Assembly (NCBI GenBank): GCA_023390635.1
Contig: JAEWCM010000059.1
Span: 1-24,018, forward strand
DNA length: 24,018 nt
Direction: 5' to 3'
Origin: Bacillota bacterium
Lineage (GTDB): Bacteria; Bacillota; Desulfitobacteriia; Desulfitobacteriales; Desulfitobacteriaceae
This document shows positions 8,343 to 16,525 of this stretch, one piece after another. Below the pieces are notes generated by a model. It did no database searches. It was not told the DNA's origin and saw only the letters and a program-made list of their open reading frames with translations. Every line of letters begins with the position of its first letter. Position 1 is the stretch's first letter. The position numbers were made by a program, and so were the translations under genes.

Positions 8343-8906
8343 GTGAGGAAAAAAGGTATCAGCACTCTTTTTTGGCTCGCAGGACTCGGATTGCTTTTGG
8401 TACTGAGCATTAAATATGTTCCCAGTCTGCAAAAAATTATCTATCCCTACCCCCATCGGGGAATTATTGAAAAATATTCAGCCGAATATGGCGTGGATCC
8501 TTTATTTGCAGTGGCAGTGATCAGAGAGGAGAGCCGTTTTTTCCCCCGTTCTGAGTCCCATAAAGGTGCTGTTGGATTAATGCAGTTGATGCCGGATACA
8601 GCCAGGGAGGTGGCGGAAAGCTTGGGAGAGAGTGATTTTTCCGAGGAAAGTCTGACGGTACCGGAGAACAATATTCGTTATGGGATAAAATATCTCTCGA
8701 TGCTGGAAAAGCAGTTTTCCAACAATCCTATCTTGGTGCTGGCTGCCTATAATAGCGGACAGGGCAGAGTGAAAGAGTGGCTGGCGAGTGAGCAGCTCAG
8801 CTTAGATCATTTAAAATATGAGGATATACCTTTCAAGGAAACACGCAATTATGTGGAAAGAGTTCTTAAGAGTTATGGCAAATATCAAAATCTTTATTCT
8901 TTATGA
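8343..8906 (+). CDS. Membrane-anchored lytic transglycosylase (SLT domain)
   Basis: Cleaves the glycan strands of peptidoglycan outside the membrane. Residues about 7-23 form one hydrophobic segment after a basic VRKK start, serving as a signal anchor. The rest is an Slt70-type catalytic domain. It has IIEKYSAEYGVDPLFAVAVI, the catalytic Glu63 in REESRF, GAVGLMQLMPDTA, YGIKYLSML and AAYNSGQGRVKEWL. At 187 residues this is the short, single-domain form often found next to coaE in clostridia. GTG 8343 is the only in-frame start behind the AAAGGAGGA site (8322-8330), though the spacing of 12-13 bases is long. The TTG at 8310 has no such site. A weak TTCTTT-17-TATACT pair (8267-8295) might give it a promoter of its own. 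Confidence 0.92.
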   Translation: MRKKGISTLFWLAGLGLLLVLSIKYVPSLQKIIYPYPHRGIIEKYSAEYGVDPLFAVAVIREESRFFPRSESHKGAVGLMQLMPDTAREVAESLGESDFSEESLTVPENNIRYGIKYLSMLEKQFSNNPILVLAAYNSGQGRVKEWLASEQLSLDHLKYEDIPFKETRNYVERVLKSYGKYQNLYSL

Positions 8907-8942
8907 TGCTTATTCTATTAAAAACATTAAATGAGGCTGATG

Positions 8943-8975
8943 CCATTTTGCTGAATGGATAAAATGGTGTACTAT
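8943..8975 (+). promoter_or_regulatory. Promoter with overlapping inverted repeat
   Basis: TTGCTG (8948-8953) and TACTAT (8970-8975), 16 bases apart, make a fair sigma-A promoter for the gene at 9010. CCATTTT (8943-8949) and AAAATGG (8961-8967) are perfect inverted copies. They overlap the -35 box and the spacer, where a repressor could sit. The operator role is inferred. Confidence 0.5.
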
Positions 8976-9009
8976 GGATATAGAGTTTTAGATATAGGAG
9001 GATATGCTC

Positions 9010-9300
9010 ATGGAACAAATTGTTTGTTGGCGTGATGAGAAGGGAATAGCGCAGTGCAATATTAAAGAGGCAGCTTTACATTATTCTCCCAATGGCTCCA
9101 ACTGGAGTGAAGAAGGTAGCGGCAGAGCCATTTTCGCAAAAAATGTCCTGGCTTTGTATGTGGATCATACGAAAGCAGATCAGTACTTTGAAGATTTCGT
9201 CAAGGATTTTATTGATCCTATGCCGGAGAGCGGAGGGAAAATTCTTAAGTCGGAGATCTTGAAATGGCTGAGGACCAAGGGAGAAGAAATAGAGGATTAA
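9010..9300 (+). CDS. Hypothetical 96-residue protein
   Basis: I do not recognise this protein. ATG 9010 is chosen because TAGGAGGA (8994-9001) lies eight bases upstream; the in-frame ATG at 9004 is too close. It is small, soluble and acidic, with no signal peptide or membrane segment. The N-terminal half looks like beta structure (QIVCWRDEKGIAQCNI, NVLALYVDH). The C-terminal half looks helical (YFEDFVKDFID, KSEILKWLRTKGEEIED). Two cysteines (Cys6 and Cys16) occur near the start without a clear metal motif. It has its own promoter and a strong terminator, so it is monocistronic. Codon use is like the flanking housekeeping genes. Confidence 0.72.
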   Translation: MEQIVCWRDEKGIAQCNIKEAALHYSPNGSNWSEEGSGRAIFAKNVLALYVDHTKADQYFEDFVKDFIDPMPESGGKILKSEILKWLRTKGEEIED

Positions 9301-9310
9301 TAAGAAAATA

Positions 9311-9353
9311 AAAAATCACGGACTGATACTGATTAAGGCAGTCCGTGATTTTT
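9311..9353. terminator. Bidirectional terminator between convergent genes
   Basis: AAAAATCACGGACTG (9311-9325) and CAGTCCGTGATTTTT (9339-9353) form a perfect 15-bp stem with a 13-base loop. There is an A-run on the left and a T-run on the right, so it can serve the gene ending at 9300 and the convergent gene ending at 9377. Confidence 0.88.
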
Positions 9354-9376
9354 ATATTGATTATATATAAGCTTTT

Positions 9377-9577
9377 TTAGGCTGAATAGGGCCCGCCGTG
9401 ATTTTGAGGAATAATGATCCAGGCGATGAGATAGGCAATAATGCCAGTTCCGTAGATCAGGCTGACTACAACAGTACCTAAACGGACCCAGGTAGGATCA
9501 ATATCGAAATATTCGGCCAGACCGCCGCAGACGCCTCCCAGTTTTTTATCATGGGTGGAACGATAAATGCGTTTCAA
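9377..9577 (-). CDS. PspC-domain small membrane protein
   Basis: A 66-residue protein made almost entirely of one PspC domain, the domain of phage-shock protein C, associated with envelope-stress responses. The KRIYRSTHDKKLGGVCGGLA opening and the EYFDIDPTWVRL segment are diagnostic. A hydrophobic helix follows (about residues 31-57, VVVSLIYGTGIIAYLIAWII) and the tail is short. Its size matches the stand-alone PspC proteins of Firmicutes, whose exact role is not settled. It starts with TTG at 9577, set by AAGGAGG eight bases upstream. It lies 62 bases downstream of thrB on the same strand and could be read through from hom-thrB; no clear promoter is visible in the gap. Confidence 0.9.
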   Translation of the reverse strand: MKRIYRSTHDKKLGGVCGGLAEYFDIDPTWVRLGTVVVSLIYGTGIIAYLIAWIIIPQNHGGPYSA

Positions 9578-9639
9578 CTTCCTCTCCTCCTTTACTATTT
9601 CATATACGCAGGAAAGAAGTAGAATGTTTCAGTAACTGA

Positions 9640-10536
9640 TTAACAAATTTTAGCACCTTCCAAATCGAGATCCAGAAGATAGCTGCAGGCATCTGTTCCT
9701 TTTTGTTTTATGGCATCCAGCATCGCAGCGGCTACGTCATTTCCCTTTTGCGGATAGGTTAGCGCAAGGAGGGTAGGCCCGGAGCCGCTGAGTGCGGAGC
9801 TGCAGGCTCCGGCGTCCAAAGCGGCTTGCAAGGCTTCCTTCATCCCGGGGATGAGGGCGGAACGCTTTTCTTGATGTAATCTATCCTGCATTCCTTCACG
9901 CAACGAATCATAGTCACCACTCATGAAGGCATGAATCAACAGAGCGGTATGGGCGATATTATAAACAGCTTCCGAACGACTTACTTCCGCAGGCAGAATA
10001 TTGCGGGCCGCTTCAGTCTTAAGGAGCAAGTCGGGAATAATTACCACTGCTTTCAGGTCAGCAGCAGGAGGAAGCACTTTAGGGAGGACTCCTGAGGACG
10101 TTGGAACCGCTAAAGTCACTCCTCCATAAAGGGCAGGGGTAACATTGTCCGGGTGGCCTTCGATCCGGTTAGCAAACTGAAGGAGCTCCAATCTGGACCA
10201 GGGCCGGGGAAGAAGGGCATTAGCTGCCATGATACCGGAAATGATGGCTGCAGAGCTACTTCCCAACCCACGGGCCGGAGGAATGTTGTTTACCTGAGAC
10301 AAGGAGAGGTGAGGAATAGGAAAATGAGCTTCATTCCAGAACTGAACCATTGTTCTCCAAATCAGATTGCTCTCATCGGTAGGGATACCGTCTACATATT
10401 TTCCTTCTAAAGTAATGTTGAAGGGGTGTCCGGTTTCGATCGTGAGTGTGTTGTAAAGCTGCAATGCCAGGCCCAGACAGTCAAAGCCAGGACCTAAATT
10501 TGCGGATGTGGCAGGTACTTGTATGCAAATTTTCAT
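9640..10536 (-). CDS. thrB: Homoserine kinase
   Basis: Phosphorylates homoserine to O-phosphohomoserine, the substrate of threonine synthase. It is a GHMP kinase: the N-terminus IQVPATSANLGPGFDCLGLA is typical, the ATP loop PPARGLGSSSAA is at 86-97, and the C-terminal SALSGSGPTLLAL motif is intact. At 298 residues it is normal for the family. ATG 10536 is preceded by AGGAGG five bases upstream, and that site overlaps the stop codon of hom, so translation is likely coupled. thrC is not next to it, so threonine synthase must be encoded elsewhere. Confidence 0.96.
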   Translation of the reverse strand: MKICIQVPATSANLGPGFDCLGLALQLYNTLTIETGHPFNITLEGKYVDGIPTDESNLIWRTMVQFWNEAHFPIPHLSLSQVNNIPPARGLGSSSAAIISGIMAANALLPRPWSRLELLQFANRIEGHPDNVTPALYGGVTLAVPTSSGVLPKVLPPAADLKAVVIIPDLLLKTEAARNILPAEVSRSEAVYNIAHTALLIHAFMSGDYDSLREGMQDRLHQEKRSALIPGMKEALQAALDAGACSSALSGSGPTLLALTYPQKGNDVAAAMLDAIKQKGTDACSYLLDLDLEGAKIC

Positions 10537-10545
10537 GGTATCCTC

Positions 10546-11823
10546 CTAGGATTCAAAGCGGATGACATTTTGAACTTTCAAAACTTTACTATAAGCTTTG
10601 ATGCTGTCTAAAGCTTCTTTAAGCTGCCCTTCCTGGCAAGGATGAGTAACCCAAACAATTTCCGCTTCGTGGTTTTCTTTTGGTTTTTGAATAATAGAAG
10701 CAAAGCTAATGTCTGCTTCAGCAAAGAGCAGAGCCAAAGTTGCCAGAACCCGGGGCTCATCTTTAACTAAAAGACGTACATAGAAGGCGGTGGTTGATTC
10801 ATCAATTGATTTTACAGGCAGGCTGCGATAGCAGGTGCAGTTGACTGCTGAAGTGGAATTGGCTTTCATATTGTGAATCACTTGAATAACATCGGCCACA
10901 ACGGCACTACCGGTAGGAAGGGAACCGGCTCCCCGTCCATAGTACATGGTTTCGCCCACCGCATCGCCCACTACATAAATGGCATTAAATACTCCTGATA
11001 CAGCGGCGAGCGGGTGGGTCTTGGGAAGAAAAGCCGGATGAACTCTCACTTCAACCTGATCATTCCGGCGTTTAGCGATAGCCAGGAGTTTGATGGTGCA
11101 TCCTAACTCGGAGGCATAAGACAAATCATCGCTGGTAATGCGGGAGATTCCCTCAACATATACATCGGATAAAGTGACCCGGGAGTTAAAAGCAATCGAA
11201 GCCAGGATGGAAAGCTTGCGGGCGGCATCCAGCCCTTCCACATCTGCTGTTGGGTCAGATTCGGCATAGCCCAGCTTTTGTGCCTCAGCCAGCACATCAT
11301 TATAGTCTCTTCCCTGTTTGTCCATCGCGGTAAGGATATAGTTGGTAGTCCCATTGATAATTCCCATTACATCAGTAACACGGTTGGCGGACAAAGATTC
11401 CTTGAGTACCGCGATGATGGGAATGCCACCAGCTACACTGGCTTCAAAATAAAGATCCTTACCCGATTCTTTGGCTGCTTCCAATAACTCATGACCGTGG
11501 AGGGCCAGGAGATCTTTGTTGGCAGTGACTACATTTTTTCCGCTGCGTAATGCTTCCAGGACATAAGTGCGGGCAGGCTCAATACCTCCCATGACTTCAA
11601 CAATGATGTCGATGTCCGGATCGTGAAGAATTTCATTGGCATTTTCAGTGATTTCATAGTCGCCGGTAAATTCCCGGGGCAAAGTTTTATCTCTGACTAG
11701 AACCTTTTTTATTTGAACTTGGCTTTGCGTACGAATTTCAATATCTTCCTTGTTTTGGGCCAGGATTTGGGCTACACCGCTGCCTACAGTCCCTAATCCT
11801 AAAATTCCTAAAGTAACTGTCAT
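10546..11823 (-). CDS. hom: Homoserine dehydrogenase with ACT domain
   Basis: Reduces aspartate semialdehyde to homoserine, the branch point to threonine, isoleucine and methionine. The N-terminal dinucleotide fold has LGILGLGTVGSGV (about 5-17). EVMGGIEPARTYVLEAL and VTANKDLLALHG follow. The catalytic domain carries SVAGGIPIIAVLKESL and GIINGTTNYILTAM. The last 75 or so residues form an ACT domain (FYVRLLVKDEPRVLATLALL, ADISFASIIQKP). In this class the ACT domain usually gives feedback inhibition by threonine. At 425 residues it is the standard monofunctional form, not fused to aspartokinase. ATG 11823 has GGAGG seven bases upstream. It is the first gene of hom-thrB and diverges from the ilv-leu operon. 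Confidence 0.97.
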   Translation of the reverse strand: MTVTLGILGLGTVGSGVAQILAQNKEDIEIRTQSQVQIKKVLVRDKTLPREFTGDYEITENANEILHDPDIDIIVEVMGGIEPARTYVLEALRSGKNVVTANKDLLALHGHELLEAAKESGKDLYFEASVAGGIPIIAVLKESLSANRVTDVMGIINGTTNYILTAMDKQGRDYNDVLAEAQKLGYAESDPTADVEGLDAARKLSILASIAFNSRVTLSDVYVEGISRITSDDLSYASELGCTIKLLAIAKRRNDQVEVRVHPAFLPKTHPLAAVSGVFNAIYVVGDAVGETMYYGRGAGSLPTGSAVVADVIQVIHNMKANSTSAVNCTCYRSLPVKSIDESTTAFYVRLLVKDEPRVLATLALLFAEADISFASIIQKPKENHEAEIVWVTHPCQEGQLKEALDSIKAYSKVLKVQNVIRFES

Positions 11824-11846
11824 CTTGTTTCCTCCGTTCCTTCTGG

Positions 11847-11862
11847 AAAAACATTTGTTTTT
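11847..11862. promoter_or_regulatory. AAAAACA-TT-TGTTTTT palindrome in the hom leader
   Basis: A perfect 7-2-7 palindrome lies 12 bases downstream of the hom -10 box and 24 bases before its start codon, about where transcription begins. It is placed like an operator, but its AT content makes chance possible and no regulator can be named. Confidence 0.3.
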
Positions 11863-11873
11863 GTATAGAGGAC

Positions 11874-11903
11874 ATTATATCAGGAGTACAATTATTTTGG
11901 CAA
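11874..11903 (-). promoter_or_regulatory. Sigma-A promoter of hom-thrB
   Basis: On the reverse strand TTGCCA (11903-11898) and a perfect TATAAT (11879-11874) are 18 bases apart. Transcription would start about 45 bases before the hom ATG, leaving a short leader with no room for a T-box or riboswitch. Confidence 0.68.
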
Positions 11904-12282
11904 GATGATTTAATAGAAGTGTGTAAATATTTTATTTTTCCCAGGGCAAAAGGGTTGCAATCAAGCTCTGTAACATATACACTTATTAATAATATAACAT
12001 GTAATATAACAGAACGAAATAACGATAATTCACACACTTGGAGAACAGGTAACATTGATTAGAAGACATGGCAATGAGGCCATCAAAAAGCTATTTTCTC
12101 TTTAATGTTTGAAATTATAGAGAAAATAAAACTTTTTCTTTGGCGCGAGCCAAATTTTTATTTAACCAGGACTTTATTTGCATCAGCCTTGTGTACAGTA
12201 TTTTTGTTGTTGGGCGGGTGAATTTGTTACAGAGCTGATTCATTATTTAAATAATATAAATATAGGAAGGGGTTCGCGAATT
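11904..12282 (+). promoter_or_regulatory. Leader region of the ilv-leu operon
   Basis: This gene-free stretch separates hom from ilvE and holds three successive hairpins on the forward strand. These are ATGGC/GCCAT (12068-12083), TATTTTCTCT/AGAGAAAATA (12092-12128), and TTTGGC/GCCAAA with a T-run (12139-12163). A possible promoter is TTGCAA (11955-11960), 17 bases, TACACT (11978-11983). That would give a leader of almost 300 nt. A second weak start, TTGTTA-17-TTAAAT, may lie near 12230. I looked for the T-box core (AGGGTGGNACCGCG) and a CodY box and found neither. The arrangement suggests transcription attenuation, but the sensing element is not identifiable. Confidence 0.45.
12139..12163 (+). 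terminator. Attenuator-like terminator upstream of ilvE
   Basis: TTTGGC (12139-12144), loop GCGA, GCCAAA (12149-12154), then TTTTTATTT. The stem is short but compact and has a proper U-tract. It lies 120 bases before ilvE and after hom's divergent promoter, so no gene ends here for it to terminate. That favours an attenuator role. Confidence 0.55.
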
Positions 12283-13161
12283 ATGGGGCAAGTTGTTTAT
12301 TGCAACGGAAACTATGTGGAGAAAGACGAGGCGAAGGTCTCGGTGTTCGACCATGGATTGCTATACGGAGACGGAGTGTTCGAAGGCATCAGAGCTTATC
12401 ATGGGCGAGTATTTAAGCTGGAAGAGCATATTAACCGGCTTTACGAGTCGGCTCAGTCCATTCTTCTTAATATAGGCATTCCCAAAGAGGAGATGGCGGA
12501 AATAGTCTTAGAGACTTTGCGCCGCAATCAAATAAGAGAAGCTTATATTCGCTTGGTAGTGACCAGGGGTATCGGTGATTTGGGATTGAATCCGGATAAT
12601 TGTCCTGAAGCAGGAATTATTTGTATCACTGATAATATCTCACTTTTCGCTCCGGAAGTACTGGAAGCCGGACTAGAGGTTAAGACAGTGGCTATCCGCC
12701 GCAATAACCCTGATTCTCTTAATCCCAGGATTAAATCTCTGAACTATTTAAATAATATTCTGGCTAAGATTGAAGCCAATTTGAGCAAATCTCCCGAGGC
12801 GGTGCTCTTGAATCAGGAAGGATATGTGACGGAAGGGACAGGAGATAATATCTTTATTCTGCAAAAAGGGATTTTAAAGACACCTCCTTTATTTGTAGGG
12901 GTGCTGGAAGGAATTACTCGAAATACTGTGCTGGAACTGGCGGGGAAGATGGGAATCAAGACCAGTGAAGAGTTATTTACCCGACATGATCTGTATACTG
13001 CTGATGAGTGCTTCCTTACCGGAACAGCAGCTGAAATCGTGCCGGTGCGGATGGTAGACGGAAGAGTGGTCGGAGAAGGCAGGCCAGGAGAGGTCTATAA
13101 GAAATTGTTGGCAGAATTTCATAAACTGACTGAAGTTAACGGCCCATTAATTTTTGCTTAA
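12283..13161 (+). CDS. ilvE: Branched-chain amino acid aminotransferase
   Basis: A PLP enzyme of fold type IV that performs the last step of valine, leucine and isoleucine synthesis, exchanging the amino group with glutamate. The PLP lysine is Lys151 in PRIKSLNYLNNILAKIEA, and Glu184 lies in YVTEGTGDNIF. The opening VYCNGNYVEKDEAKVSVFD and LLYGDGVFEGIRAYHGRVF are typical of the 290-residue bacterial and archaeal form. At 292 residues the length fits. ATG 12283 is chosen because GGAAGGGG lies about ten bases upstream. The frame is open back to 12178, but that part is low-complexity leader without a binding site. D-amino acid transaminases share this fold, but the operon makes the IlvE role very likely. 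It is the first gene of the operon. Confidence 0.93.
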   Translation: MGQVVYCNGNYVEKDEAKVSVFDHGLLYGDGVFEGIRAYHGRVFKLEEHINRLYESAQSILLNIGIPKEEMAEIVLETLRRNQIREAYIRLVVTRGIGDLGLNPDNCPEAGIICITDNISLFAPEVLEAGLEVKTVAIRRNNPDSLNPRIKSLNYLNNILAKIEANLSKSPEAVLLNQEGYVTEGTGDNIFILQKGILKTPPLFVGVLEGITRNTVLELAGKMGIKTSEELFTRHDLYTADECFLTGTAAEIVPVRMVDGRVVGEGRPGEVYKKLLAEFHKLTEVNGPLIFA

Positions 13162-13182
13162 ATGATTGGGGGAGGACTAAAT

Positions 13183-14841
13183 ATGAATAGTGATGCCATC
13201 AAAAAAGGAATTGACCAGGCTCCCCATCGCTCTCTACTGAAGGCTTTGGGATTAACGGACCGGGAAATGGAGAATCCATTTATCGGTGTCGTTAATTCGT
13301 TTAACGAATTGGTGCCGGGACATCTTCATCTGCGTCAGATTTCTGATGCGGTAAAAGCAGGAATTCGCCAAAATGGCGGTACGCCTTTTGAGTTTTCTAC
13401 CATCGCTGTATGTGACGGGATTGCCATGGGTCATGAAGGAATGCATTATTCTTTGGTGAGCCGGGAATTGATTACGGATACGATCGAAGTGATGGCCAAG
13501 GCTCATAGATTGGACGCGCTGGTTTTTGTACCGAACTGTGACAAAGTAGTACCGGGCATGCTGATGGCGGCCCTTAGGCTTAATCTTCCGGCCATTGTGG
13601 TGAGCGGAGGACCGATGCTGCCGGGAAGGTTTGAAGGCAATTCGGTTAGTCTCAGCACTATATTTGAAGGAGTAGGCAAGGTTTATGCTCAGAAGGCAGA
13701 TGAAGCCTGGCTGAAAGAATTGGAAAGCAAGGCTTGTCCTACTTGTGGTTCATGTTCGGGAATGTTCACTGCCAATTCTATGAACTGTCTGACTGAGGCA
13801 TTAGGACTGGCTTTACCTGGCAATGGGACAGTGCCTGCCGTTTACTCAGAGCGGCTGATTTTGGCTAAGGAATCAGGAAGCAAAGTAGTGGATTTATGGC
13901 GGGCTGATTTGCGTCCGAGGGATATTGTGACTAAAAAAGCACTGCAAAATGGTATTGCTTTGGATATGGCTTTGGGTTGTTCGACCAATACTGTGCTTCA
14001 TCTTCCCGCCATTGCGGCAGAAGGAGATATTGCCTGGGATTTGGCGGAGGTAAATGAAGTCGGGGCCAAGACCCCCCAAATCTGCAAGCTAAGTCCGGCA
14101 GGTGCTCACTATTTGGCAGATTTGAACGAAGCAGGGGGAGTAAGCGCTGTCCTAAAAGAATTGCTGGACGGAGGACTGATTGACGGAGAGCAAATGACCG
14201 TCTCTCAAGTCACCCAAAGGGAACGCCTTAACAAGTCCAGAGTGCTTAATCCGGAAGTGATCAGGCCTTTAGAACAGCCCTATTCAAAGCAAGGGGGATT
14301 GAAGATTTTATTCGGCGATTTGGCGCCGGAAGGAGCGGTGATTAAACAGGGCGCTCTGGCTAATTCCCAGGTTGTTTTTGAAGGAAAAGCCAAGGTCTTT
14401 GACGGTGAGGATAGCACGGCGGCTGCTATCAGGGGTGGAGAAATCCAAGCAGGTGATGTGGTTATTATTCGCTATGAAGGGCCAAAAGGGGGCCCGGGAA
14501 TGCGGGAAATGCTTGGACCTACGGCGACTTTAGCGGGAATGGGACTGGATGCGGATGTAGTGCTGATCACGGATGGCCGTTTTTCCGGGGCGACACGTGG
14601 GTTCTCCATCGGCCATGTTTCCCCGGAAGCGGCTTTGGGTGGACCAATCGCCTATGTGGAGACAGGAGATCCGGTTCGTATTGACTTGCCTAATGGCCGC
14701 ATTGACTGGCTTGTATCCGACGAAGTAAAAGCAGAGCGGAACAAGAGACCGTTAAAACCATTGAAGGAAAATGAAGGGTATTTGCAGCGCTATACCCAGT
14801 TAGTACAGTCTGCCGGAAAGGGAGCCTCTTTTCGGAAATAG
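13183..14841 (+). CDS. ilvD: Dihydroxy-acid dehydratase
   Basis: Dehydrates 2,3-dihydroxy-isovalerate and its methyl homologue to the keto acids of valine and isoleucine. It is an iron-sulfur enzyme. Cluster and metal motifs are intact: VCDGIAMGH (Cys77-Asp78), FVPNCDKVVPGMLMAA (Cys119) and CPTCGSCSGMFTANSMNCL (Cys191 region). The segment SFNELVPGHLHL has PGH where the [2Fe-2S] type usually has PCN. That places it, by my recollection, with E. coli-like enzymes whose cluster is oxygen-sensitive, which would suit an anaerobe. DGRFSGATRGFSIGHVSPEAA near the C-terminus is also typical. It has 552 residues from ATG 13183, set by GGGGGAGG just upstream; the ATG at 13162 precedes that site. It starts 21 bases after ilvE. 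Confidence 0.97.
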   Translation: MNSDAIKKGIDQAPHRSLLKALGLTDREMENPFIGVVNSFNELVPGHLHLRQISDAVKAGIRQNGGTPFEFSTIAVCDGIAMGHEGMHYSLVSRELITDTIEVMAKAHRLDALVFVPNCDKVVPGMLMAALRLNLPAIVVSGGPMLPGRFEGNSVSLSTIFEGVGKVYAQKADEAWLKELESKACPTCGSCSGMFTANSMNCLTEALGLALPGNGTVPAVYSERLILAKESGSKVVDLWRADLRPRDIVTKKALQNGIALDMALGCSTNTVLHLPAIAAEGDIAWDLAEVNEVGAKTPQICKLSPAGAHYLADLNEAGGVSAVLKELLDGGLIDGEQMTVSQVTQRERLNKSRVLNPEVIRPLEQPYSKQGGLKILFGDLAPEGAVIKQGALANSQVVFEGKAKVFDGEDSTAAAIRGGEIQAGDVVIIRYEGPKGGPGMREMLGPTATLAGMGLDADVVLITDGRFSGATRGFSIGHVSPEAALGGPIAYVETGDPVRIDLPNGRIDWLVSDEVKAERNKRPLKPLKENEGYLQRYTQLVQSAGKGASFRK

Positions 14842-14855
14842 AGGAGGAGCAGGAA

Positions 14856-16520
14856 ATGGGTCGTAGCGGTTCTGAATTATTATTGGAAGCTCTGGAAGTG
14901 GAAGAGGTTTCCTTGCTCTTCGGCTATCCGGGAGGAGTCCTGATTTCATTATATGATGCCTTGCTGGACAGTCGGGTCAAGCATATTTTAGTAAGGCACG
15001 AACAAGGAGCGGTTCATGCGGCTGATGCCTATTCCCGGGTTAGCGGAAAAGTAGGCGTATGTCTGGCCACATCCGGACCGGGAGCTACTAATTTAGTGAC
15101 AGGCATTGCTAATGCCTATATGGATTCTGTACCTATGGTAATTCTCACCGGACAGGTTCCTACCGATTTATTAGGTACTGATTCTTTTCAGGAAGTGGAT
15201 ATTACGGGAGTGACCATGCCGATTACCAAACATTCTTATTTGGTGAAAGACGGAAGGGACATTCCCCGGGTGGTGAAAGAAGCCTTTTATATTGCCCGCA
15301 CCGGAAGGCCCGGACCTGTATTGATTGACTTACCTAAGGACGTGCTGGCACAGGTTGTGGAGCCTAAACCGGCTGTTCTTAATCTTAAAAGTTATAAATT
15401 TTTTAATAAAGGAAATGCGGGGCAGATTGAAGAAGCGGCACGGGCCATCAGGGGGAGTAAAAAGCCTGTACTGTATGCGGGCGGTGGTGTGATCAAGGCC
15501 GAAGCGGAACAAATTCTGCAGGAAATAGTGGAAAAGGCTAATCTGCCGGTGGTCACTACCTTAATGGGTATCGGCAGCCTTCCGTCCGACCACCCCAATT
15601 TGTTGGGTATGGTGGGAATGCATGGAACTGTGGCAGCTAACTATGCCGTCGATGACTGTGATTTATTGATTGCCGTGGGGGTCAGATTTGATGACAGGGT
15701 GACCAGTGGCTTGCAGCATCAATTTGCTACCAATGCCAAGGTTATTCATATTGATATTGATCCGGCGGAAATTGGTAAGGTGATTCGTCCTCAGATTCCG
15801 ATTGTAGGCAATGCCAAGTCGGTGTTGGGGGATTTACTGCTAAAAGTTAGTCCGCCTCAGGCTGATGAGTGGTGGAAAAAGCTGCGGGAATGGCAGAAGA
15901 AATATCCTCTCAGCTATTTAAAAGACGGTCGTTTGCGTGCCCAAATGGTGATTGAGACTCTGGGAGAATTAACGAATGAAAACACCATTATTGTTACGGA
16001 TGTAGGTCAGCATCAGATGTGGACGGCTCAATTCTATCCTTTCTGTCAATCACGTCAGCTGGTGACCAGTGGAGGCTTGGGTACCATGGGATTTGGACTG
16101 CCGGCAGCAATCGGTGCTCAGTTTGCCTACCCGGATAGGCAAGTGCTGTTGATCTCAGGTGACGGTTCATTGCAGATGACGGTTCAGGAAATGGCGACCA
16201 TTGTTCAGCATAAGCTTCCAATTAAAATAGCGCTAATGAATAATGGAGTGCTGGGGATGGTCAGACAAATGCAAAAACTGTTTCTGGATGAGCGCTATTC
16301 TCAGATTCAACTCCATGCTAATCCTGATTTTGTCAAGTTAGCTGAAGCATACAGCATTAAGGGAATCGGGATCAAAAGTTGTGACGAGGTGGAAAATGCG
16401 GTGCGGACAGCTTTGGCTGATCCTGGTCCGGTTTTGATGGATTTTCAAGTTTCGGCAGATGAAGATGTTTTGCCGATGGTTCCGGCTGGCAAAGCAATTA
16501 CGGAAATGCTGGGGAGGTAG
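14856..16520 (+). CDS. ilvB: Acetolactate synthase large subunit
   Basis: The TPP-dependent catalytic subunit that condenses pyruvate with pyruvate or 2-oxobutyrate, the first shared step of valine and isoleucine synthesis. Glu49 in VRHEQGAVHAADAYSR activates TPP. FQEVDITGVTMPITKHSYLV is the FAD-region hallmark of true biosynthetic enzymes. The TPP/Mg motif runs from GDG (435-437) to NN (462-463). GYPGGVLISLYDAL and GRPGPVLIDLPKDV are also standard. It has 554 residues and starts 14 bases after ilvD behind GAGGAGG. The adjacent small subunit supports the anabolic form rather than the catabolic AlsS. Confidence 0.97.
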   Translation: MGRSGSELLLEALEVEEVSLLFGYPGGVLISLYDALLDSRVKHILVRHEQGAVHAADAYSRVSGKVGVCLATSGPGATNLVTGIANAYMDSVPMVILTGQVPTDLLGTDSFQEVDITGVTMPITKHSYLVKDGRDIPRVVKEAFYIARTGRPGPVLIDLPKDVLAQVVEPKPAVLNLKSYKFFNKGNAGQIEEAARAIRGSKKPVLYAGGGVIKAEAEQILQEIVEKANLPVVTTLMGIGSLPSDHPNLLGMVGMHGTVAANYAVDDCDLLIAVGVRFDDRVTSGLQHQFATNAKVIHIDIDPAEIGKVIRPQIPIVGNAKSVLGDLLLKVSPPQADEWWKKLREWQKKYPLSYLKDGRLRAQMVIETLGELTNENTIIVTDVGQHQMWTAQFYPFCQSRQLVTSGGLGTMGFGLPAAIGAQFAYPDRQVLLISGDGSLQMTVQEMATIVQHKLPIKIALMNNGVLGMVRQMQKLFLDERYSQIQLHANPDFVKLAEAYSIKGIGIKSCDEVENAVRTALADPGPVLMDFQVSADEDVLPMVPAGKAITEMLGR

Positions 16521-16525
16521 GAAAG

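Noticed and set aside
11917..12039. AAGTGTGT and ACACACTT inverted pair across the hom-ilvE gap
   Set aside because: Eight bases at about 120 bases distance is weak and could be chance; no promoter geometry supports it.
11955..12062. 35-codon frame rich in Thr and Ile codons in the ilv leader, resembling a leader peptide
   Set aside because: No proper ribosome binding site or good start, and it overlaps the only plausible promoter. The AT-rich composition alone gives many ACA, ATA and AAT codons.
12068..12112. ATG frame MAMRPSKSYFLFNV in the ilv leader as an attenuation peptide
   Set aside because: It is not enriched in Ile, Leu or Val codons and lacks a ribosome binding site.
12178..12282. 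N-terminal extension of ilvE from the TTG at 12178
   Set aside because: No ribosome binding site, low-complexity residues, and the family starts at the ATG at 12283 behind GGAAGGGG.
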